In this document: in pieces, positions 6,732-12,328 of the stretch
Layout of the letters: each line of letters starts with the position of its first letter
Numbering within the stretch: the first letter of the stretch is position 1
DNA from: JAIBAI01 sp044238875
GTDB taxonomy: Bacteria; Bacteroidota; Bacteroidia; M30B66
Direction of reading: 5' to 3'
Length of the DNA: 12,328 nucleotides
Assembly (NCBI GenBank): GCA_044238875.1
Contig: JBIICM010000065.1
Coordinates: 1-12,328 of the forward strand
The notes under the pieces: model-generated
What the model was told of the DNA's origin: nothing
What the model saw: only the letters and a program-made list of their open reading frames with translations
Databases searched by the model: none
Position numbers and translations under genes: made by a program

Positions 6732-9173
6732 TTAAAACTCCAGAATAAATCCAATCGCAGGAGTGATCAGCGGTGTTTCGTCGCGCAGCTCGAGCGGTAT
6801 TCCGTTTGAGCCATCCGGCCTGAGTTCCTTGCCATCAGTAGTTTCGAAGGCTGTATTGTCTGCGTTTCTCTTAAATGTATAATCGGGAAGATCAGGATTT
6901 CTGAATCTGGCTGCGTTGGTGATGTCTAAAAACAGATCAATGGTGAATTTCCTGAAATAAAACTTCTTGTCGATTCGGATATCCAGTTGTTGAAATGGAA
7001 TCAAGCGGAGGGTATTTAACCTGCTGAAATCAAGAATGCCCTGACCCGAGGTGGCAAAATTCCTCCTTGACTGGATAGTGTCAAACGGGGTATAAGGCAC
7101 ACCTCCGGCAAACCGGTATTTGATGCCCAACTCCCAGCCTCTGTTAAACTTCCGGCCAATCAGTAAAGAAACAAGATGTCGATTATCCCATGAGGAGGCT
7201 ATAAGCTGATTATCAGCTCCGCTGAAAAGCGATCGCACAAAAGTGTAACTCACCACCGCAAAAGTATTCTTCACGAGTTTTTGCTGTGCATATATCTCAA
7301 ATCCGTAGGTCTTGCCCTTTCCGCTGCTGTTAACGGCTTCATTGCCTACAATATCGAACCCTCCGCCCAAATTGGCAAGTGAAATTCCATTGGCTACAGA
7401 GACCGGATAGCGGTCATACAATTTGTAAAAACCTTCAATGGTAAATCGAAGGTCTTCTTTGGGCAGAAATTCAAAGCCTCCGGTAAAATGGCTTGACCGA
7501 ATGTAGCTTACGTTTTTATTGACAAATTCTCCCTTCTGATTTTTAAAACCGAGTATGGTGTATGAAGGAATCTTGTAATAATCGCCAGCAGAAACGTTTA
7601 TTTTCAGAGTGGGCAGTAATGAGTACGACAAAGAAAGTCGGGGCGATAGGGTTCTGCCTAAGTTCATACCTGATTCGGTAAATGAGTTCCCATCTGTTCT
7701 TAATCCTGCTGAAATCAGCAACCGCTCATTCAGGAAGCGTTTTGAAGCTGTAGCAAAAACTCCGCCCCTGAAAAAACTAATTGTTGAATTGTAGTTAATT
7801 ACAACATCGGGTATGGTATCGCCTGAATCCGTAATCTGCCCTTTTACCAGTCTGTTAAACAGGTTATTGCTGAACCTATTGTACTGCAGATTAAAACCTG
7901 CGGAGAGTTTCCAGCCATTCCAAATTTTATTGACATCAAAACGGAATCTGTTCTCTGCTTCTGTTGACCTTATTTTGAGTATCCGGGCCTCCTCGTTTCC
8001 CTCATCTTTATTTTCAAACCGATCGAGCCGGTTACTGAACATATTTCTGCTGACACTCAGGTTGATAAAACCATTTTTAATTAATCTTCTTAATGATAGA
8101 CCATTGGTATAATTCCATTGGTTGATAGAAGGTGTTGAATTCAGCACAAAGGTTTTGTCTGGTGTTGATTCACGCGGTGCCGCAAAACTGAATTCATCAA
8201 TAGCCCCCACACCAATAAAGGTTAGGGTAGTTTTATCGTTGATTTTACGGCTGATTTTAGTTTGAAAATCCCAGTAATTGGGTCTGATAGGCAGATCAAT
8301 GAGCTGGAAAAGAAACTGCAGGTAACTGCGTCGCGCCGAAACCAGAAAGTTGGTTTTTTTATCCAGAGGCCCTTCAAGTGTTGCTGCTATTTCTGATGAG
8401 GATGTCCGGAAATTTCCGGATAATCTTTCCTGATTGCCTTCCCGCTGTTTAAAAACAAATACTGAGGCCAGTGGGTTGTCATACCTAGCATCAAAGGCTG
8501 AACTGCTCACTTTTACCTCTTCAATAAATGAAACATTGAGCATGCCCGCAGGTCCTCCTGTGCTGCCCTGCGTTTGAAAATGATTGATTACCGGAATCTC
8601 AATTCCATCCAGGTAAAAAACGTTTTCGTTGGGGGCTCCGCCCCTGATAATAATGTCATTGCGGAACGAGGCGGTCGCAGAACCTGCCACCCCGGGTAAT
8701 ACCTGTACCACCCTTGAAATATCGAAATTACCTCCCGGATTACTTCTGATTTCTTCAGTGGTAAGACTTTGAACCGACATCGGCGTAACCATATCAACCG
8801 GCGAAGCCGAACGATTTCTGTCATACACAATCTCAACTTCTTTCAGACTGGTTTTTTCTTGTTCCATCTCAATGGAGATGATTTGGGCATTTCCGGAGGT
8901 AACATTGATGTTGTAACGCACAACCGGCTTGTAGCCAAGAAAGCTGGCTTTTAGCGTATAAGAACCTACAGGAATGCCACTGATTTTGTATTGTCCTTTA
9001 CCATCGGTGAAGGCAGCGTAGGTAGTGCCCGGTATGCCAACAGTTACCCCTTCGAGCAATTCCTGCGTATTCAGGTCTTTAACAACACCCTGTATAATAC
9101 CGGATGCAGTTTGGCTTAATGCAGAATTAGCAAAAATTGAAAGCAGAAGCAGCGAAGTAAACCTTAAAATCAT
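6732..9173 (-). CDS. TonB-dependent receptor with carboxypeptidase-regulatory-like N-terminal domain
   Basis: An outer-membrane, energy-coupled uptake receptor of 813 residues. It has a signal peptide (about 1-20, LLLLSIFANSALS), then a carboxypeptidase-D regulatory-like beta-sandwich typical of Bacteroidota receptors (about 24-105: GIIQGVVKD, GVTVGIPGT, FTDGKGQYKISGIPVGSYTL, SFLGYKP). A plug domain follows (about 125-245) with LPGVAGSATASFRNDIIIRGG, YLDGIEIPVINHF and a conserved FDARYDNPLASVF segment. The rest is a 22-strand-type beta-barrel ending in an aromatic residue (FILEF), as expected for BAM recognition. No SusD-like lipoprotein or enzyme gene neighbours it, so it is not a polysaccharide-utilisation pair as seen here, and the substrate cannot be predicted. 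The start at 9173 is the only ATG giving a good signal peptide. A one-mismatch -7 box (TAATTTTT) lies at 9182-9189 on this strand. Confidence 0.95.
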   Translation of the reverse strand: MILRFTSLLLLSIFANSALSQTASGIIQGVVKDLNTQELLEGVTVGIPGTTYAAFTDGKGQYKISGIPVGSYTLKASFLGYKPVVRYNINVTSGNAQIISIEMEQEKTSLKEVEIVYDRNRSASPVDMVTPMSVQSLTTEEIRSNPGGNFDISRVVQVLPGVAGSATASFRNDIIIRGGAPNENVFYLDGIEIPVINHFQTQGSTGGPAGMLNVSFIEEVKVSSSAFDARYDNPLASVFVFKQREGNQERLSGNFRTSSSEIAATLEGPLDKKTNFLVSARRSYLQFLFQLIDLPIRPNYWDFQTKISRKINDKTTLTFIGVGAIDEFSFAAPRESTPDKTFVLNSTPSINQWNYTNGLSLRRLIKNGFINLSVSRNMFSNRLDRFENKDEGNEEARILKIRSTEAENRFRFDVNKIWNGWKLSAGFNLQYNRFSNNLFNRLVKGQITDSGDTIPDVVINYNSTISFFRGGVFATASKRFLNERLLISAGLRTDGNSFTESGMNLGRTLSPRLSLSYSLLPTLKINVSAGDYYKIPSYTILGFKNQKGEFVNKNVSYIRSSHFTGGFEFLPKEDLRFTIEGFYKLYDRYPVSVANGISLANLGGGFDIVGNEAVNSSGKGKTYGFEIYAQQKLVKNTFAVVSYTFVRSLFSGADNQLIASSWDNRHLVSLLIGRKFNRGWELGIKYRFAGGVPYTPFDTIQSRRNFATSGQGILDFSRLNTLRLIPFQQLDIRIDKKFYFRKFTIDLFLDITNAARFRNPDLPDYTFKRNADNTAFETTDGKELRPDGSNGIPLELRDETPLITPAIGFILEF

Positions 9174-9247
9174 GCGCTTGAAAAAATTAAAGACTTTCTG
9201 AAAACACCCCGCTCTTTATTTTGTTTGGAATTTCATTCATTTGTGTC

Positions 9248-9556
9248 ATGAACAAAAAGCTTTTCGTTTTCAGGCGGATTGCCATTCTTGAGGGCTGGTC
9301 ATTCATTATCCTGCTGTTGGCCATGCCGCTCAAGTACTTTGCAGGCTTCCCTATGGCAGTAAAAGTATCAGGCTGGCTGCATGGATTTTTATTCATCCTT
9401 TATTGTATCTGGATCCTGCTGGCAGGCATCGAATCGAGGTGGAACTTAAAAGGTTTTGCTATTGCATTTGCAGCTGCGTTGATACCCGGAGGTACATTCT
9501 GGCTTGATCGTAAAATAGGAGCAAATCCCGAAAGCTGGGGAACAGGAAACTCATAA
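9248..9556 (+). CDS. DUF3817 family small integral membrane protein
   Basis: A 102-residue inner-membrane protein of unknown function. The ATG at 9248 gives MNKKLFVFRRIAILEG, the usual family N-terminus; a TTG at 9221 in frame would add nine unlikely residues. Three hydrophobic helices are visible at about 11-28, 42-62 and 68-88. Conserved family landmarks are the EGWSF motif (Glu15), AMPLKYFAG (25-33), GWLHGFLFILY with His45, and PGGTFWLDRK near the C-terminus. The polar residues within the helices suggest more than a simple anchor, but no activity is established for the family that I know of. It is divergent from the TonB receptor (74-bp gap, with a near-match -7 box TTATTTTG at 9216-9223). 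It is convergent with the DUF493 gene, and its stop codon overlaps that gene's stop codon. Confidence 0.88.
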   Translation: MNKKLFVFRRIAILEGWSFIILLLAMPLKYFAGFPMAVKVSGWLHGFLFILYCIWILLAGIESRWNLKGFAIAFAAALIPGGTFWLDRKIGANPESWGTGNS

Positions 9557-9850
9557 AGAAATCAGGCCCTCTATGCCCTGAAGTTCTTTGTACTTATTGA
9601 TGATGGCTTCAGCATCCATCATAATCTCCCGCACCGTAAAGCTGATGTATTTTCCGCCGGAGCTTTGACTTTGTGAAATAATAGCATCTTCAGAAAATTT
9701 AGCACTCAGCAGGGCAATCTGCTTATTGTTGGCCGGAAGTATAAATTTGAACATGTACAACTTGGGCCAGTTGTTCTCCTTGTTTAACTGCTCACGCAGA
9801 CGCTGATAAGGGTCATTTTCTTCCACAATGAAAGATTTGTTTTTATGCAT
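9551..9850 (-). CDS. DUF493 (YbeD-like) family protein
   Basis: A 99-residue cytoplasmic protein of the DUF493 family, a small ferredoxin-like or ACT-like alpha/beta fold whose E. coli member is YbeD; its role is not established. Visible landmarks are YQRLREQLNKENNWPKLYMFKFILP, the SGGKYISFTV strand, and the C-terminal IINKYKELQGIEGLISL, which matches the pattern of Bacteroidota homologues. The start at 9850 gives full family length. The gene ends within the stop codon region of the DUF3817 gene (6-bp convergent overlap) and begins 62 bp from the divergent AI-2E-family gene. A one-mismatch -7 box, TATCTTTA, lies directly before its start on this strand (9852-9859). Confidence 0.88.
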   Translation of the reverse strand: MHKNKSFIVEENDPYQRLREQLNKENNWPKLYMFKFILPANNKQIALLSAKFSEDAIISQSQSSGGKYISFTVREIMMDAEAIINKYKELQGIEGLISL

Positions 9851-9885
9851 GTAAAGATAATGCCCCCCGGTGTTAAAGCATTATT

Positions 9886-9893
9886 TATTTTTG
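9886..9893 (+). promoter_or_regulatory. Candidate -7 box for the AI-2E family gene
   Basis: TATTTTTG fits TAnnTTTG and ends 19 bases before the ATG at 9913. No clear -33 TTTG is present. The box is overlapped by an inverted repeat (9887-9908), which could be an operator or a leader hairpin. Confidence 0.42.
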
Positions 9894-9908
9894 ATAGTTT
9901 TCAAAAAT
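9887..9908. repeat. Inverted repeat over the promoter/leader of the AI-2E gene
   Basis: ATTTTTGA (9887-9894) and TCAAAAAT (9901-9908) are perfect inverted copies separated by six bases (TAGTTT). The left arm contains most of the -7 box and the right arm ends 4 bases before the start codon. The stem is A/T-rich and weak as RNA, so a protein-binding palindrome or chance in AT-rich DNA are both possible. Confidence 0.4.
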
Positions 9909-9912
9909 TATC

Positions 9913-10968
9913 ATGGAAGTTTCTAGGATCAAACCGGCGGGTCAGTTTATACTCTATTTACTGGCGCTGCTTTTATTGATGTATTTCGGAAGGCCATTTC
10001 TTGTGCCTTTCAGTTTTTCACTGCTGATTGCATTTATCGCTTATCCTGTTTGCAGATGGTTTGAAAAAAAAGGGTTCAGCAGAACTTTAGCGATCACTTG
10101 CTGTATGCTCATCCTTGTTTCAGGTGGCCTGGGGTTTTTGTACCTGATGATTGTTCAGTTCTCAGGGTTTCTCGCCGAATGGCCTGTTCTGCAGGGACGA
10201 ATTACAGAGGGACTGCGCTCGCTGAGCGAATATGTAAGCAACACCTTTGCCATCGGTGCCATTGAACAGAAGAACTGGTTTTGGGAGACTATACGTAATT
10301 CAAGCCAGAAGCTATTTTCGCTATTTCCGAAAATGATTTATTCATCAGGGGTATTTCTTGTAATGGCCATTATCATTCCGGTTATGTCAGCTTTGTTGTT
10401 GTACCATCGTAAACGGTTAGTTAATGCGTTGCTCCTCTTTTTTCCGGAAGCCAGCAGACCTGCCGCTCAAAACGTGATCCAACTGTCGGTTCAGTCATAT
10501 TATGAATTCATTAAAGGCATGCTGATCGTTTACTTAATAGTAGGTATGCTCAATAGTACCGGGCTTTTTCTGCTTGGCATACCCCATGCCTTTTTGTTCG
10601 GCTTTGCCGTATCGGTGATGACGTTTATTCCCTATGTCGGGATTGTTATTTCATCCCTGCTCCCAATTTCTATCGCATGGGTTCAGTATAACTCTATCTG
10701 GTATCCTCTTGGAGTAATTGCCATTTTTTCAGTGGTTCAATACCTGGAGGCCAATCTGATCTTTCCGATTGCCGTGAGCAATCGCCTAAAGGTTAACACA
10801 TTGGCAACCATAGCAGCCATATTAACCGGTGCAATTGTTTGGGGTGGTGCCGGAATGATTCTGTTTATACCCTTTCTGGGGATTATGAAAGTAATCAGCG
10901 ACCATGTTCCTGCCCTTAAAGCCTTGTCATTAATGCTTGGCGCCGATGAACAAAAAACTAAAAGCTGA
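9913..10968 (+). CDS. AI-2E family (PerM/YdiK-type) transporter
   Basis: A polytopic inner-membrane protein of 351 residues in the AI-2E transporter superfamily (PF01594). The family includes TqsA, which exports autoinducer-2, but also Na+/H+ antiporters and many members of unknown substrate. About eight hydrophobic segments are seen: two close together at the N-terminus (about 10-45), one at 58-82, one at 142-165, then four in the C-terminal half (about 200-325). Between segments 3 and 4 is a soluble stretch of about 55 residues, usual for the family. The FIPYVG motif (238-243), in MTFIPYVGIVISSLLP, is the family signature, and QYLEANLIFPIAVSNRLKVN follows it. Family membership is firm. AI-2 transport is not implied, since no luxS or AI-2 gene is nearby. 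Confidence 0.92.
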   Translation: MEVSRIKPAGQFILYLLALLLLMYFGRPFLVPFSFSLLIAFIAYPVCRWFEKKGFSRTLAITCCMLILVSGGLGFLYLMIVQFSGFLAEWPVLQGRITEGLRSLSEYVSNTFAIGAIEQKNWFWETIRNSSQKLFSLFPKMIYSSGVFLVMAIIIPVMSALLLYHRKRLVNALLLFFPEASRPAAQNVIQLSVQSYYEFIKGMLIVYLIVGMLNSTGLFLLGIPHAFLFGFAVSVMTFIPYVGIVISSLLPISIAWVQYNSIWYPLGVIAIFSVVQYLEANLIFPIAVSNRLKVNTLATIAAILTGAIVWGGAGMILFIPFLGIMKVISDHVPALKALSLMLGADEQKTKS

Positions 10969-11013
10969 AAATCATCACAATGCCTTACTCTTCTTTGCTA
11001 GTCAGCGGTATTT

Positions 11014-11865
11014 ATGTTTTCCTTGCTTGACAGAATAATACTGCGGCTCACGCTTGCCATATTTATCATTTGTCAGTTGGCCTGTCATGATAAGGCCGGA
11101 CCAGAAAATCCGACTCATGAATTGAAGCTTAAAAAAGACACTTCCTCAATCGAGGTAACTCAGCCTTTTCAGGTTTCCTATTCAAAAATAACTGTTGCTG
11201 CTCTTGATAGTTTGCCCGCATTTGCCATTGAAAATATTCTCGCCCTCAACCGGATTGATCGAAAATTTCTTCGATCTCATGATAGTCTGATGGTTCCGGA
11301 TACGCTGGTTGAAAAACTCATTTTTTACGCACCTTTTCCACATAGCGTGAATGTTCCGGAGCACATAGCGAGATTGGTGGTCGTCTCTCTCCGTTTGCAG
11401 GCTTTTGCAGCTTATGATTCAGCTAAATTGGTCAGATGGGGGCCTGTGAGTTCAGGCAAAACCTCAACGCCAACGCCATCAGGTTTATTCTATACCAACT
11501 GGAAGTCGAAAAGAACAATCAGTACAGAAAATCCCGAATGGATGCTGAACTGGTATTTTAATATAGAGAACCGCAGAGGCATTTCAATCCATGAGTATGA
11601 TCTGCCCGGATATCCTGCCAGTCATTCCTGTATCAGAATGAGAGGTCAGGATGCAAAATGGCTTTATGGCTGGGCAAAACAGTGGAGGCTGTCGGGTAGG
11701 GGAGCCGTGCTGGAAAACGGGACGCCTGTTGTAATCTATGGTTTCAATAATTTCGGAAGAAAGAAACAGGTATGGCGCACACCTGCTTTGTATAATAGTA
11801 ACATGCTTCAGGATCAGGAAGATCTTCAGGAGGCTTTGCAGGTTTTGAAGTCAGATGAAGAGTAG
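11014..11865 (+). CDS. L,D-transpeptidase (YkuD domain), likely exported
   Basis: A peptidoglycan-modifying enzyme of 283 residues. YkuD-domain enzymes use an active-site cysteine to form 3-3 cross-links or to attach or exchange groups on meso-diaminopimelate of the stem peptide. The N-terminus has a hydrophobic segment (LTLAIFIICQLAC) that could be a lipoprotein signal ending at Cys24, but Gln at -3 is a poor lipobox, so a signal anchor is also possible. The catalytic domain covers about 105-250. It contains WGPVSSGKTSTPTPSGLFY, GISIHEYDLPGYPASHSCIRM with His193, His204 and Cys206, Arg208 after it, then DAKWLYGWAKQW. The family's usual SHGC is SHSC here. The last 35 residues are polar and acidic. 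The gene follows the AI-2E-family gene by 45 bp, so cotranscription is possible; I see no -7 box of its own. Confidence 0.92.
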   Translation: MFSLLDRIILRLTLAIFIICQLACHDKAGPENPTHELKLKKDTSSIEVTQPFQVSYSKITVAALDSLPAFAIENILALNRIDRKFLRSHDSLMVPDTLVEKLIFYAPFPHSVNVPEHIARLVVVSLRLQAFAAYDSAKLVRWGPVSSGKTSTPTPSGLFYTNWKSKRTISTENPEWMLNWYFNIENRRGISIHEYDLPGYPASHSCIRMRGQDAKWLYGWAKQWRLSGRGAVLENGTPVVIYGFNNFGRKKQVWRTPALYNSNMLQDQEDLQEALQVLKSDEE

Positions 11866-11883
11866 AAAAAATAGCCATAGAAA

Positions 11884-11898
11884 CAGGGCGGAGCCCTG
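11884..11898 (+). terminator. GC hairpin downstream of the L,D-transpeptidase gene
   Basis: CAGGGC (11884-11889) and GCCCTG (11893-11898) make a perfect 6-bp stem with a 3-base GGA loop, 18 bases after the stop codon. No T-tract follows. The GGGCGGAGCCC core resembles short palindromic repeats scattered in many bacterial genomes, so it may be a dispersed repeat rather than a dedicated terminator. Confidence 0.4.
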
Positions 11899-11937
11899 AT
11901 GTCTTTGCCCTAAACCCGAAACATTTGATTTTTAACC

Positions 11938-11963
11938 GCAAAGCACACAAAGAAGGCGCAAAG
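11938..11963. repeat. CAAAG-rich degenerate repeat
   Basis: CAAAG occurs three times at 11939, 11948 and 11959, two of them as GCAAAG, in the context AACCGCAAAG...GGCGCAAAG. Elements of this look, AACCGCAAAG followed by further (G)CAAAG copies, recur as interspersed intergenic repeats in environmental genomes, including Bacteroidota. This is from memory and was not searched here. Confidence 0.45.
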
Positions 11964-12111
11964 CTCAAGCCTACCTGGCAGCAGACAGGGGGAGCTTCAT
12001 CAGGCATGCCTTTGGCTGCGGCATCGTTCTGTTTGGAATTGCGTTGGTGTTAACTGATGCCGAATAGCTATACGGCGCCACAGGATTCCGCTGGCTGTGA
12101 TAATGTAAATT

Positions 12112-12328
12112 TTACAAACGTTCAATCTCGTCTTTGGTCAATCCTGTTGTTTTCATAATTATATCAACCGATAAACCATTCTCCTTCAATGACCTGGCAA
12201 CATCAACCTTTCCTTCAAACCTGCCCTCAAGCTTCCCTTCAATCAATCCTTCAAGCTTCCCTTCATCGAAGGCCGTATCTATAACACTTTTCAAATCGCG
12301 GTATATCTTTAAACTATTCTCATAACTA
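12112..12328 (-). CDS. Rpn family recombination-promoting nuclease / PDDEXK transposase-like protein (C-terminal part)
   Basis: The 3' end (72 codons including the stop) of a gene that enters from beyond the right edge; the frame stays open to base 12328. The sequence reads SYENSLKIYRDLKSVIDTAFDEGK, then five EGxx repeats, then VDVARSLKENGLSVDIIMKTTGLTKDEIERL to the stop. The tyrosine-rich RDLK...DTAFDEGK helix, EGxx repeats and short GLSxDxIxxxTGLTxxEI tail are the usual C-terminus of Rpn/PDDEXK_2 family proteins of about 290-320 residues. In these the N-terminal PD-(D/E)XK nuclease domain, not visible here, cuts DNA. In E. coli the C-terminal part of rpn genes is also translated separately as an antitoxin (RpnS). 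The only in-frame initiation-like codons in view are TTGs (for example 12292-12294), so separate translation is not shown here. Confidence 0.85.
   Translation of the reverse strand, partial: SYENSLKIYRDLKSVIDTAFDEGKLEGLIEGKLEGRFEGKVDVARSLKENGLSVDIIMKTTGLTKDEIERL
12205..12264 (-). repeat. Five tandem 12-bp units encoding EGxx in the rpn gene
   Basis: Five consecutive 4-codon units encode EGKL, EGLI, EGKL, EGRF and EGKV. Units 1 and 3 are nearly identical DNA: TCAAGCTTCCCTTCA on the + strand occurs at 12227-12241 and at 12251-12265, 24 bp apart. The units form one charged helix. Units are whole codons, so gain or loss keeps the frame. Confidence 0.85.

Larger units (their letters stand above)
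11866..12111. other. Gene-free spacer between ldt and rpn
   Basis: I find no coding sequence here. Open frames on the - strand spell FAPSLCALRLK-like peptides, which are translations of the CAAAG repeat rather than a protein. The spacer holds a GC hairpin (11884-11898), a CAAAG-rich repeat (11938-11963), and a weak long-range inverted repeat (CGGCATC at 12019, GATGCCG at 12056). Composition is more GC-rich than the other intergenic gaps, which suggests repeat-derived or transferred sequence. Confidence 0.5.

Noticed and set aside
7609..8112. Two + strand open frames (7609-7794, 7813-8112)
   Set aside because: They lie antisense inside the TonB receptor gene, whose frame is fully supported by domains; their peptides are Ser/Leu-rich and family-less.
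11744..12007. - strand open frame of 87 codons between ldt and rpn
   Set aside because: Its middle (FAPSLCALRLK) is the translation of the CAAAG repeat, and it runs antisense into the end of the transpeptidase gene.
12019..12062. CGGCATC...GATGCCG inverted repeat in the spacer
   Set aside because: A 7-bp stem with a 30-base loop and no supporting pairs or covariation; not enough for an RNA structure or an insertion-sequence end.
12104..12116. TGTAAA-T-TTTACA palindrome at the rpn stop codon
   Set aside because: The one-base centre cannot form a hairpin loop, and short AT palindromes are common by chance.
1..12328. CRISPR array, tRNA, rRNA or complete insertion sequence
   Set aside because: No regularly spaced repeats with unique spacers, no tRNA-like cloverleaf and no transposase with terminal repeats were seen; the only tandem repeat is the coding EGxx tract.

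Overview
The window comes from a member of the Bacteroidota. The evidence is the set of families present: an S46 dipeptidyl-peptidase, two secreted proteins with type IX secretion (T9SS) C-terminal sorting domains, a TonB-dependent receptor with an N-terminal carboxypeptidase-regulatory-like domain, and the DUF493 and DUF3817 families. Starts generally lack Shine-Dalgarno sequences, and four of them have a Bacteroidota-type -7 box (TAnnTTTG) just upstream. The sequence alone does not settle the class; Chitinophagales or Saprospiria-like is a guess.

Layout, left to right. (1) 3-272: 3' end of an S46 peptidase on the + strand, with the active-site serine and an Arg expected of the Asp/Glu-specific DPP11 type. 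(2) 324-5449: a tight + strand run of sucC (succinyl-CoA ligase beta), a secreted subtilisin-like protease, and accC (biotin carboxylase). (3) 5560-6603: a small T9SS cargo protein with an unrecognised N-terminal region, followed by a strong hairpin-plus-T-tract terminator shared with the convergent gene. (4) 6732-9173, - strand: a TonB-dependent receptor without a SusD partner in view. (5) 9248-9850: a small DUF3817 membrane protein (+) and a DUF493 protein (-) whose stop codons overlap by 6 bp. (6) 9913-11865: an AI-2E/PerM-family membrane protein and an envelope L,D-transpeptidase, both +. (7) 11866-12111: a gene-free spacer with a GC hairpin and a CAAAG-rich repeat. (8) 12112-12328, - strand: 3' end of an Rpn/PDDEXK-type nuclease gene with five tandem 4-residue EGxx repeats, cut by the window edge.

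Most of the window is ordinary chromosomal content: central metabolism (sucC, accC) interleaved with envelope, secretion and nutrient-uptake genes. The two metabolic genes lack their usual partners here (no sucD, no accB or carboxyltransferase). There is no CRISPR array, tRNA, rRNA, prophage or complete insertion sequence. The best candidate for unusual biology is the right edge. Rpn genes are known genes-within-genes phage-defence toxin/antitoxin loci whose C-terminal repeats vary in number, and this one carries a repeat tract of that kind. I do not see an undescribed multi-gene system.
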